A stretch of 64,000 nt of DNA from Prostheceraeus crozeri (taxonomy: Eukaryota > Platyhelminthes > Polycladida > Euryleptidae). The stretch covers positions 1-64,000 of the forward strand of contig CAJQUW010009257.1 of NCBI GenBank assembly GCA_907163375.1, in the 5' to 3' direction. Positions 25,690-36,599 of this stretch are shown here, piece by piece. The notes beneath the pieces were generated by a model, which searched no databases, was not told the DNA's origin, and saw nothing but the letters and a program-made list of their open reading frames with translations. Position 1 is the first letter of the stretch. The number at the start of each line of letters is the position of its first letter. A program made the translations under genes and the position numbers.

Positions 25690-26260
25690 GTTAGGACACT
25701 TCACCAAGTGCTACATCCATATCGACAAAACAACGTGTATTTAGTTTTAAGAACAGTTATCTTGTTTGTTCTCTCTACACTCTCTTTATTTTTGCAACTA
25801 ATTAATCCAATGTAATTTTCTGCTTTTGTCCAATCGTTAGGCGCGATTTCAACTGTTGAAGCGCTTAAGGCTCTAGGACTCAAAGCTTCTTTTTGCCATT
25901 TGCAGCATTTCATTAGCTGCCTTTATATAACCATGTCGTTCTCGTCAATCGCTTCATTCAAGATTTTTGTGACAACATCCAAGAATCTTTCACCCACAAT
26001 AATCTTTTGTTCGATGTTCGTCTAGGATCACTTCAGCTTCATCTAACAACTTTTCTTTTTCTCCGCCTTTTCGATAATCTCTTCTCGTCTATTCTCGGTT
26101 TTCGCCTGTTCTCGAATTTGATTTTCTATCCTTCCTCTTGTCTTCTTCTATCTTAATATTTTGAATGTGTTTTCTAGAGACTGCACTGTTTCTTTGCTAC
26201 TTACTACGTCCACGTTGCTCGCACCACCGCATGACCTAGCAATTACCATTTTCTCTGAGT
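25690..26260 (-). other. Charged, coding-like patch of unknown origin
   Basis: Minus-strand translation between about 26170 and 25950 gives GRIENQIREQAKTENRREEI followed by EKAEKEKLLDEAEVILDEHR, a highly charged coiled-coil-like run. Lower down (about 25910-25700) an ORF reads KWQKEALSPRALSASTVEIA. Frames shift between the pieces. It could be a decayed gag-like or host exon fragment; I do not recognise it. Confidence 0.25.
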
Positions 26261-26399
26261 CTTCTGGGACCAATCAGTCTCGTCGGATAAATTTGGTTTC
26301 ACTGATGTCAACGCATTTTTGGTATCAGAAAAGCGTATTCCCACATATTCATTTTCGTTTTAGAATGTCAGCAGGCTCTTTACAGTCTTGCTGATGCAG

Positions 26400-27505
26400 T
26401 CATACTCCATGCCGTCATCGAATACGGCAGTCCAGTAATTGTCTATTCGCTGCGAGGGATTTTTGATCAACATGAACAGATATCGACCGTATTCGCTAAC
26501 TTTCGAATGAGTAATTTGGCGTCAAAATAGCCCAAAAAATAGCGCTTATGAACGTTATAAATAGTTTTAAACCTATTAGACCCAATATTACTAGAATGGT
26601 AAATAGGCCTGTGAACAATTTGATTACCTGATTAGTGATTACAAGTGCTGCAGTAACATAGGGAGAATATACTTTCCATTAAGCGTTTACGATTTCGAAG
26701 ACATAGATTTCAGCTTGGGTCAAATATGACCCAAAGGATAGTTGTGGCAGTTTACGTGATGTATATTTGAATCATATAAAAGTGTGGTAAGCAATAACTT
26801 GCTGATTTATCGATAGAAAAAGAATTTTTATAGAAAGGGTCTATATCTTTTTTATTTCACTATGATTTCAAAAAAATTGAACCACATCATTCCATCGGCC
26901 CTATGCTGTCTTGTGCAAGTTGCGATTTGACCATTGATCAAAATACCGCCCTGATTGAGGAAGATTTTTGAATTCAGTACATCTGAATTCAATAGATGTG
27001 ATTTGAATGCATGGGTCATCAGACCTCTCCGAAGTAAGCCTATAATCCTATTAAAACACATCTTTTAGATTTCCTCCGCCATATTTAGATATTTGAGACA
27101 TGAAGAAATTGCCTACATTTTTCGACTCCGTGCATATGAATTGGTCAAAATCAGATGCGTTGCGAGGATTAGAGATTGCTAATTTTGACAGGAGGCCTAC
27201 AGAAATGTAGAAGATACCGGTACATTGGGCTCTAGATCAAAATCTTGACTTGATGAAGCAAGTCGACTGTCATTCAGGGACCCATCGCATTAAAAATTGA
27301 CAGGTATCAGCAAAACTATATCCATCAAGAGTTGTGATTGCAAAGTATCGGCATGGAATACTAGTCCTATCTCAAAAATGGGCCTATTGAAACCAATTTT
27401 TTTCTTGAATTTTGTCATGGTCACAAATGTAAGTAGATGAAGAGAAATGGTCTTCATTGCTGGACTCATCGCGTTTGGATTGACCAAATAAACAAAATGA
27501 AGAAA
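26400..27505. other. Non-coding stretch with a GGGTCA hairpin
   Basis: No coding signal. An 8-bp-stem hairpin, TTGGGTCA-AATA-TGACCCAA, lies at 26715-26734. Confidence 0.4.
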
Positions 27506-27815
27506 AGTGATAACTAGGGCGGTTCAAATATGCACGAAGTTTTGGTTAAATATGCAGCGAAATATGTACTAAAAATATGCAATAAGATTTTGAGTAATTT
27601 CCTTGGCCTCCTTTATGTTCAGGTAGGTATCGTTATACTTCTATCTTCTGAACCATGTTTTTATCGTAATTTGAGCAAAACACACGAAGCGGTAGAAAGT
27701 AAGTAATTCTTTCTAACAAAAATTTCATGCACTTATAATGTATGAACATCCAAATTATTAGCTGGAAAAATACACAGGAATTATGTGTCCTGTGTTTATC
27801 GAAAAATATCTACAG

Positions 27816-29254
27816 TCATTTCAAGTTGTAATGAACTACCAGATGGTATCGCAGTTCTACTTCTGAAAAGGTACAACGATTGAAGCGGAAGAAAGAGCGA
27901 AATTCGCTGAAACTTCTCTCCACATCGACACTTGTCAATGGCGCGAACTTGAAACATGTTATATCATGGACTGACAGAGCGCTTGCAATGGAACTGGAGG
28001 AGCCGCCAAAAAGAGTGTCATGAATGGACTTCATGGCTGTTAAACCAGGGCTCTTCTCCAAGGACGGTCGCAGTTTCTCCAAAGGGTCGTTTAAGGCTTC
28101 TCTCAACCTTCTCAATTATTTCAAAGCTCTGGTGAATCGTAAGGCCTCGTTTTTCAAGCTCTTTTATGCTTGATGCAACGACGGGGAAGTGAATGGAAAT
28201 CTGAGCAATATCAGTGCGAAGTGCGTCATCCAGAAGTGCACTTTGTGCAGATTCAATCGCAGACGATTCAGGTGATAATTCAGCAATAAATTTCTTTGCT
28301 GAATCGAAATGTTTTGCATAATATGAGACTGCATCAATCCATGTCCCCCAACGACTCGTCACTGGATTGGGAGGCATTGGCAATTATGTAGATTTGACAA
28401 ATGCAAGACGGCGCATCGGTGTTTTGACGAAAATTTTTTTCACCAGAGCCAGGAACTGATTAACTTTAAGAAACCCCTCTCTAATATTTTCACCAACTCT
28501 GTGCAAAGCATGAGCAAGACAAGTAAAATGGATCATCTTGGGGAAAATAAGCTTCATTGCTTTTTCCATCTTCTTCATGTAAGGTGCAGCATCGGTTAAC
28601 AAGAGGAGTACATGCTCATAATGAACACCCTCAGACCACAAGATAATCACTGCGTCGTTGATTACTTGAGCAACACTTCCACTGTTTGTTGTCTCGAGAA
28701 TGACTGTATGTAAGAGGAAAGGAGCACCCGTAATATCAGGCTTTAGAGTTCCGACAATTATGTTGCAGATATACCGATTCAGTGAGTCTGACGATTCATC
28801 AACCATTATGTAAATAGGATTGTCGGCAATTTCATCACGCATATTTTGGATTGTCTCGTCATAGATGGGCTCATCAGCCGTAGATTCGCTGGGAACATTG
28901 CAAGAAGGAATATAAGATTTCAAGAAATTTCGGAGTTTAACGTTCTGCAATTTTTCCAGTGGAATATCGGCAGCAATGACGGCTTCGGTCAGATCTTTGT
29001 TGAAACTCTCTTGACGAGTAGAGTAATTGTCATTGAGGAAATTGGTCAAAAGTGGGGTTGATGAGCTTTTTTGTTTAGAGGATTGTCGATGTATTCTCGT
29101 CTCAATATGCTGCTGTATTTGACTTTTCCGGTCAGCGACGATGTTTTTGTCACACTTTTCACTGAATCACTTCGCCATCTGTTGCAAAGATGTCAGTTCC
29201 AAACTCCTTAATATAATTTTGAAGACGAAGTTTCCGGGATTTCACCTTCGACAT
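27816..29254 (-). pseudogene. hAT-family transposase, CGG-binding-protein-1-like
   Basis: Starts MSKVKSRKLRLQNYIKEFGT (ATG at 29252-29254), leading into a BED-like zinc finger read as SEKCDKN...IQQHIETRIH. The loss of two bases near 29150 separates the start from that finger. The catalytic core follows: IMVDESSDS (first Asp), LLLTDAAPYM (second Asp) and FTCLAHALHRVGENI. An in-frame TAA at 28384 then interrupts FVKST...PMPPNPVTSRWGTWID. A further frameshift near 28050-28110 precedes the C-terminal dimerisation segment FAPLTSVDVERSFSEFRSFF, which holds the catalytic Glu. Length and order suit a near-complete hAT transposase of the CGGBP1/DUF4371-like type with three lesions. Confidence 0.85.
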
Positions 29255-29370
29255 ATTGATATTGTGGTTCGAAATATTGCGAGGAGCGAACAAAGAAAGA
29301 GAAAATACGGCAAACGTAAACTTCAGTCTGAATGCACAGACAGCTCCTTGGTTCAGGCAAAAAAACTTAA

Positions 29371-30193
29371 GGGTCATTCCAAACCAAATCACCAAGTCGG
29401 TGTGGCAACTATTTTTAGAATTCAATCAAATTTTTTTACAGATTATCCCACCACTGGAGATGTCTAATCTGGAGTAATTCTGTCCAAAAAAATTTTTTTA
29501 GATTTTTTACGACATTTTGAAAATTGTTCAAAAATGGTATAGGCCGAAATATCTCGTAAGTCGAATGTGCTCTAACTTTTTTCTGCTTCGTAGGAAGTAA
29601 ACTATTTTTGGAATATCAATACAGATAACATAGCTGAATCTAAATATGAAGTTTGATTAATTTCCTCATCTGCAGACCATAGCGATGAATTTTTGAAAAT
29701 AGGTGGAAATTTGCTATTTTTAGACATTTTGAATTATTTTCAGTGTTTTCTGTATGTGCAGAAACAGTTCAAACTTCTGGTAGTTATAGATATCTACCTA
29801 ATCTAGTAGTAATTACATTCTTAGCCATTTCTAGTCATGCAGAACAGAAATAGGTAGATTCAAACTTTTGAAAAAACGCTAAACATACTACTTTCAAGGT
29901 ACTACTTACGAATTCTGCAAAATCAAAAAATCCAAAAGTAATAAAATCTGAAACTTCAGAGTATGTATGATACATAGGATGAAACTTATTGATTTCCGTC
30001 AAGGTAATAACAGTTTTTGGACTATCCTTTTTACACTATACTACTATTTTACATATTTTGAAATATTGTATTTGAATTATGCACGTAGCATTTTCCTGCA
30101 TGCCTGAAAACCTTTGAAATTCATTCCTCTTATATTATGGCCAAAAAACTCAATATCATAGGATTTTCACAGATTTCTGAGACAACAGAAATG
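29371..30193 (+). repeat. Left terminal inverted repeat of the 7-kb element
   Basis: Complementary to 35549-36381 with only scattered differences (for example CATAGCGATGAAT against CATAGCTATGAAT). I judge by eye that identity is in the high nineties, implying a fairly recent insertion or arm homogenisation. Confidence 0.9.
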
Positions 30194-31166
30194 ATGTACG
30201 CAGATTGTTTTGAATCATCATGTACGGTATACGGTATAATATACCGTTTTATACGTTGTGTTTATTTGCTTGTGCGTGTGTAGGCGCATTCATTGCATAA
30301 CAACCGTTTATACTCAATACAAGTAAGGCAACGCTGTTAAGCAACGCGATAGGAGACAAGAAGCTCACTCAACATAATTCGGTCATGGTCTATTTTTAGC
30401 ATCCTGGGAATCCCCAGGAGGAAAATAGATTTGATCTGTTATTGGATGCTCGTTTTCTACTTCTGCAAACAAAATCGAAACATTTTATACGGATCCTTTT
30501 CAACGGAAGGTGAGTGGAAGAACATTTGTGTTGCTTAGTTGGTAATTGATTTTTAAATCTGTTCATTCTTTTCGAGCTCTACGAGGCCATGTAGCTCATC
30601 ACTGATAACTACTCAAGGACTAGCTAGCTGTTATGGATAGGGGTTTATTCTATTACGGATATTTGAGTATGAAATATTCAACTTCATCTCTGAAAGAAAA
30701 ATAGATCGAATTTTGAATACCCATTGCATCCTCATATATATGTAGGCCTACACGTGTCCTTGTAAATGAACAGTGATCTTGCGTATTTAGAATATGATTC
30801 ATAAGCGATTTAAGATACGATTACTTCTTGCCTATCGACCTTAAAACCATACTGTTTTTTCGCTCTGAGTATTAGCACAGTAAAATTTCTTGATACTTAC
30901 CAGCAGTTACATGTAACTTATTGGTACTGTTAATGCTAATAATTTACTGCAAATTTACTACAATGCCCGCTAGGATTACGAAAAACGAATTTAGAGTGAC
31001 CCTAATTTAATTAGTAATTAGATGACAATTTTAAGCAGCTGCAGCTGAGGTATCGCTGTGACGTAAGGTATCACGTGATTCAAGCAGTATTAGACACGAG
31101 TATAGTAAAGGTATTGTGTATCATTTGATATAAAGTTCCTGTAACTGTGAGTTGATGGTACACAGT

Positions 31167-31348
31167 CAGGGATTGTAAAAAATTAATTGGTTAAAAATTA
31201 ATTGATTGATACATTTCCAATTAGAAATTAATTAATTGTTAAATTTCCATTTAAAAATTAATTGATTGATAAATTTCCAATTAAAATTAATTGATTGAAA
31301 GAAAAATAATTGATTTTTGATCTACCAATCAATTATTTACAATCCCTG
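31167..31348. mobile_element. 182-bp hAT-like MITE
   Basis: Inverted ends CAGGGATTGTAAA and TTTACAATCCCTG. Exact 8-bp duplication TACACAGT at 31159-31166 and 31349-31356. The interior is repeats of AATTAATTGATTG with TTTCCAATT spacers. It sits inside the 7-kb element, so it is younger than that insertion. Confidence 0.9.
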
Positions 31349-31512
31349 TACACAGTATATAGAGTATGTAATCAATACTTGTAAGCGTATAGTATACAAT
31401 CATTAATTATATTTTTCTAATTCTGTGTAGTATTTGGACGGGAGTCTGTTTCATGATAAAATAAATTAGTAGTTCATAATACTTGGCATCTGAGAGACTA
31501 TTTTGAGTTCAT

Positions 31513-31575
31513 AGCAGGGCTGCGGACTTTACAAAGTTCAACCGAGTCCGAGTCCACAGACATACGTGCGTAGTG
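31513..31575. mobile_element. Truncated hAT-like terminus with GAGTCC repeats
   Basis: CAGGGCTGCGGACTTT followed by GAGTCCGAGTCC looks like one end of a hAT-type element, similar in design to 20681. No opposite end or TSD was found. It lies just upstream of the main ORF of the 7-kb element. Confidence 0.4.
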
Positions 31576-31649
31576 AATAATGTCCGCTGTTCATATTGAC
31601 ACTATTTTTTGACTGATATGATAAGTTCATTTACGCACCCAAATGCATC

Positions 31650-34600
31650 ATGTCATTAGTCATCCTCTTGGTGCATTTCTTCGTTTCAGTCATGGAATGT
31701 TCAATAGGTATTGAGTTAGGCAACGAGTGTAACAAAGCTAGTTATGTGAGTCGGTCTACCACAAAAGAGTTTCCCGAGGAAATTAAGTCAGTTGTATCTT
31801 TGAGAACAGGAATCAGTCCTGAGAAACTACTGACTCTGTGTGATCATCACAAAATGGTTTATGAGAACTACTATTCATTTTCGGTGAAGAAGTGTTGCAA
31901 CATCTTGCAGGTTCACAAAAAGAGTGTCACTACAAACCTAGCAATTGTATCACTTGAGCAACACAAAACATTTCCTAAGCCGATTCCTGGAAATAAGATT
32001 TGTTATAAGTGTCTTCACAAGTTAGAGTCAACATCTGATCCACAAAATCAAATTGACACATATTGTGATGCAGATACTTCGTTTTCTCAACCAAGAGAAT
32101 CATTGAATAAATTGAACAAATCACTCGAGGCTGTTGATATTTCACCAATTAGATCAAAATTGTCTGATGAACAACTAAAGCGGAAAATTGAAAAGAAAGG
32201 GGACGCAATAAAGAGCAAGTTTATGAAAATACAATCGGGGGAGGATTCTCATATTAGGGATGATTCTGAATGTGATGAGATAGTATCCTCTATGCAACGC
32301 TTTGTTGAACAATTGAAGGAGAAGTATAGAGCTACAGAAAAGGTATCTGACAAAATCAAATTATTAACTCTTGTTCCGGACCACTGGACCCACAAACAAA
32401 CCATAGAGGAGTTTTGTTCAACTGATTATATCGTCAAGAGGGCAAGAAAATTACGACAGGAAAATGGTCTTCTCGGAACACTTACATCCGGAAAGAACAA
32501 GGTACGCATTTCTGAAAACATAAGAACGGAAGTAAAACGGTTCTACGAGAATGACGAAAATAGTCGTCTTCTTCCTGGAAGAAAGGATTGCATCAGTATA
32601 AACACTGTAGACGGGAGAATTCAAAAGCAGAAACGACTAGTCTTGTTGAATCTAAAGGAACTGTACCAGAAATGGAAAGAAGAAAATCCAGAAAACAAAA
32701 TTGGATTCTCAACTTTCGCTAGCCTCAGACCGAAATGGTGTGTGTTGGCTGGATCCTCTGGAACTCATTCTGTATGCGTATGTATACATCACCAGAACCC
32801 AAAACTCAAGATACAGACTTTCGATTCAACACTAACCTGTAGCAAGCTGATGACAGAAACAGTCTGCTCCTTGGATAATCGGGAATGCATGTTACATGAA
32901 TGTGATAATTGTCCTCGTGAAGATAAATTGATTGACCTATTACAAACCATTGTTCCCGGCGAAGATGATGATGAAATACAATATCCACAATGGGTTTCAA
33001 CAGATCGTTGTAATTTACTTACTATCAAGGAGCCAAGGATAGAATTCATTGAAAAGCTGTGTCAAGAAATCGTTCAGCTAACGGTTCACCATTACATTAC
33101 GAAAACTCAGTCGAAGTATCTGTCAAAATCTAAACAGGAATTGAGGGAAAATGAAGCAATCATCCAGTTAGACTATTCTGAAAACTATACAATGACGATC
33201 CAAGATGCTGTCCAGTCATCGTATTTTGATGCAAAACAAGCAACAGTCCATCCTTATGTCGTGTACTACAAGCAGAATGGCGATCTTAAGTCGAAAAGTT
33301 ACTGTGTCATTTCTAATCACTTAACCCCTGATCACACAGCAGTTGCAATATTCAACAGAGAAATCGTGACACAAATTAAGTTGGACTTGCCATAGATCAC
33401 ATTCCTTCACTATTGGTCAGACGGATCCGCTGCTCAATACAAAAATAGATTCAATTTACGAAATTTGGTGGAGCATGAAAATGATACTGGGATAGAGGCA
33501 ATGTGGCACTTCTTCTATACCAGCCATGGAAAGGGACCATGTGATGGCCTTGGCGGCACCGTGAAAAGATTGACTTCAAAAGCCTCATTGCAAGGGAAAA
33601 TAATCACGACACCACAGGAGATGTTCCAGCATGCAGACGAGAACATCACCGGGATAAGGTAGGTAGATTCAACTGTCGCTGCTAAATAGTCTACACGTAA
33701 AGAACTGTAATTTTACAATGTTATAATATGTTCGGTCAAATGTTATTCAGGTAAACCTACAAAATAAGCATACCTACTATGAATCATGACAGTTCCAAAA
33801 GCAAGCATGATTTTTAAGTCTTTTTCTAACTAAATGGGTGGGACCTTTTGACCAATGTACAATATCTTATCCATTAGCATACTAATTATGCACTCTGAAG
33901 TCAGGAGGAGCTACTCCTGGTATCTCTTATGTATAATTTACTCATTTGCCTATTGATGAACATTTTATGTTTCTTGTCAGATAAAACATAAACATCAATG
34001 CTGACGTTGTTGCCCTCGCGGATACCGATAAATGACATGCCTAATTGTTTGACATGATCTGCTATATTAGTCCGAAATATTAATTCAAAATTACTTAACG
34101 TGTAATACATATTTATTCAAAAGAAATATTGCATTGTGATTGCCTACTGTATATCCTGTATGACTACTGTATGACTGGTACTGTTTTATTATTGTTTAAT
34201 TATTATTGTATAACTTTCAGCTTCAAATTCATTGACGCAAAGATTATTCCCACAACTACACGATTTCCTGATGCAAAACCTATCCGAGGGATTAGAGCTT
34301 TTCATTGTTTTGCACCCACTGTGGATAGTCTCATTGCATATCGTTGCAGTGGAGATGGAGATGGCACGAGGTTTTCGATGATAGAGATTTCCGACGATAT
34401 CGGAGACAAGTAAGCTGATGCGCAAAGTTTGAATCGAGTGAACAGATATTGTAAACAGAAGATAATAATGATCACCAAAGGAATTATCACATATAAGCAC
34501 TAATCATCGTAGTGCTTTCACAAATATTTTGTTGTTGAATTTCCTACTTTCGTCATGTCAGTTTTTCTTCTTATCGCGAATTTAGTAATTATATGTAATC

Positions 34601-35283
34601 CCACCCCATGATAAAAATGTATAATTTAATCTATAAATTAAGTATTTACTAATAGATGATGACATTCAACATGAGACATAATTTGTATCATACAATATTA
34701 AAAGATACCGCTACGGGATGATCGACTATTAGGCCAGTAATCTATAGCGATTGATTGAAACCAGAATAAGAATAGGAGACTTATAATTGTTTCAGGTGCT
34801 CTACTCAGTCCACTGTGCAACCGACAATCCCATGTCTCCGATCTGATGATGTAGAACAACTAAAACTCAAGTAAGTCAATCTGAAAAAAAATAGTGCGTT
34901 GTTAATTATTTCAATTTTCCTTTATAGACCTGTTGCTGGTGATTTTGTTCATATCGAACTGACATAAAAAAAGTGAAAAAATATTTGTTGGAGAGGTAAG
35001 TCAAGATACCGTGTCAAACCAGTGAACATCGATACCGCATAAATACGCGCGTAGGCTGGACTTATAAGCTATATGAATTTCTATACATTTGCAGGTCCTA
35101 CAAGTTGATGGTAGTGAACTTGAAATATCTTTCATGAAACGCAATGACGACTCCACCTATTGTTGGCCCGCTAACACCGATCGGTCATGGGAATGTGTGT
35201 CTGCAGTTCGGAAGATATTGTCTTATCCAGAGATGACTTCTTCTAGTACTAGCAATCGACAGTTCTTTTACTTTGACATTTGA
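31650..35283 (+). pseudogene. Multi-exon transposase-like protein of the 7-kb element
   Basis: Exons: about 31690-33658, 34221-34409, 34796-34870, 34928-34995 and 35095-35283, each intron with GT..AG borders and matching phases. The first ATG of the open frame is at 31650, but a TTTCAG acceptor at 31689 suggests the coding exon begins there, with Met at 31692. The N-terminal region has a Cys/His cluster (LCDHHKMVYENYY, CCNILQVHKKS, then IPGNKICYKCLHKL), probably zinc-binding. Later motifs are IGFSTFASLRPKWCVLAGSS, IIQLDYSENYTM and, across an in-frame TAG at 33393, YWSDGSAAQYKNRFNL and FYTSHGKGPCDGLGGTVKR. The last exons give a small beta-rich-looking domain (KIFVGE, LEISFMKRND). The recurring acidic residues (LDYSEN, SDG) suit a DDE/D nuclease, by inference. 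Lesions: the TAG and a frameshift in the A-run at about 34966-34972. Confidence 0.75.
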
Positions 35284-35318
35284 ATTGAAACCTGAAATAC
35301 TGAATATAATTGTCTAGC

Positions 35319-35324
35319 AATAAA
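35319..35324 (+). promoter_or_regulatory. Polyadenylation signal AATAAA
   Basis: Lies 36 bases after the stop codon of the 7-kb element gene and is its likely 3' end signal. Confidence 0.6.
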
Positions 35325-35548
35325 CAATAGTACCTACATAGTCTTGCAAATATATCGGCTACAGCCGTGATCGGGACTTGTTTTTCTATAATTTTCTGAC
35401 AAATTTATGTATAGCATGCAAATATCTAAACTACCGTTTTTCGAAACATTCCAACAACAAGAGACGCATGCTAACGTATAAATATATAATTATTATCTTA
35501 ACTTGCGTATTACGTACACTTAGCATGATAATGTAAATCCATGCAATC

Positions 35549-36381
35549 CATTTCTGTTGTCTCAGAAATCTGTGAAAATCCTATGATATTGAGTTTTTTG
35601 GCCATAATATAAGAGGAATGAATTTCAAAGGTTTTCAGGCATGCAGGAAAATGCTACGTGCATAATTCAAATACAATATTTCAAAATATGTAAAATAGTA
35701 GTATAGTGTAAAAAGGATAGTCCAAAAACTGTTATTACCTTGACGGAAATCAATAAGTTTCATCCTATGTATCATACATACTCTGAAGTTTCAGATTTTA
35801 TTACTTTTGGATTTTTTGATTTTGCAGAATTCGTAAGTAGTACCTTGAAAGTAGTATGTTTAGCGTTTTTTCAAAAGTTTGAATCTACCTATTTCTGTTC
35901 TGCATGACTAGAAATGGCTAAGAATGTAATTACTACTAGATTAGGTAGATATCTATAACTACCAGAAGTTTGAACTGTTTCTGCACATACAGAAAACACT
36001 GAAAATAATTCAAAATGTCTAAAAATAGCAAATTTCCACCTATTTTCAAAAATTCATAGCTATGGTCTGCAGATGAGGAAATTAATCAAACTTCATATTT
36101 AGATTCAGCTGTGTTATCTGTATTGATATTCCAAAAATAGTTTACTTCCTACGAAGCAGAAAAAAGTTAGAGCACATTCGACTTACGAGATATTTCGGCC
36201 TATACCATTTTTGAACAATTTTCAAAATGTCGTAAAAAATCTAAAAAAATTTTTTTGGACAGAATTACTCCAGATTAGACATCTCCAGTGGTGGGATAGT
36301 CTGTGAAAAAAATTTGATTGAATTCTAAAAATAGTTGCCACAAAATTTGCAAAAATCTGGTGATTTGGTTTGGAATGACCC
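35549..36381 (-). repeat. Right terminal inverted repeat of the 7-kb element
   Basis: Partner of 29371-30193. It ends at GGAATGACCC followed by TTGA. Confidence 0.9.
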
Positions 36382-36599
36382 TTGAGTCACTGTCAATAGC
36401 ACATCGATCAGTCAGCAAGACAATGCGGCCATTTTGAAAAATTGGCGCCATTTAAAAACGGTCCCCACGATATTTTTTGAAAACCGCCTTAGAGTACTTA
36501 GATGAGTTGTGTGAAGGTCCCCATGAAAGAATTTTGAGCGGTAGTGAACTTTTGAGTAAATCTTTGTTCAGCCATGGTGTGATGCTGTAATCAAATTTT

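Larger units (their letters stand above)
29371..36381 (+). mobile_element. 7.0-kb DNA transposon, 0.82-kb TIRs, spliced gene, TTAA target
   Basis: A 7011-bp unit with inverted repeats of about 823 and 833 bp. The terminal sequence is GGGTCATTCCAAACCAAATC. Flanks are TTAA (29367-29370) and TTGA (36382-36385), suggesting a 4-bp TTAA duplication with one later change. A plus-strand multi-exon gene lies between the repeats. A 182-bp MITE (31167-31348) and a truncated hAT end (31513) have since inserted 5' of the gene. TTAA duplications are known for piggyBac, Kolobok and Sola3 elements. The protein is not piggyBac by eye, and I cannot assign a superfamily. Confidence 0.85.
27514..36492 (-). mobile_element. 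CGGBP1-like hAT transposon, interrupted by a 7-kb element
   Basis: Left terminus CTAGGGCGGTTC (27514-27525) and right terminus AACCGCCTTAG (36482-36492) are inverted repeats. The 8 bases outside them, AGTGATAA (27506-27513) and AGTACTTA (36493-36500), agree at 5 of 8 positions, consistent with an aged hAT TSD. The transposase gene reads leftward from 29254. Its 5' untranslated part is split at a TTAA (29367) by the element 29371-36381 and resumes at 36386. Without that insertion the element would be about 2.0 kb. Confidence 0.65.
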
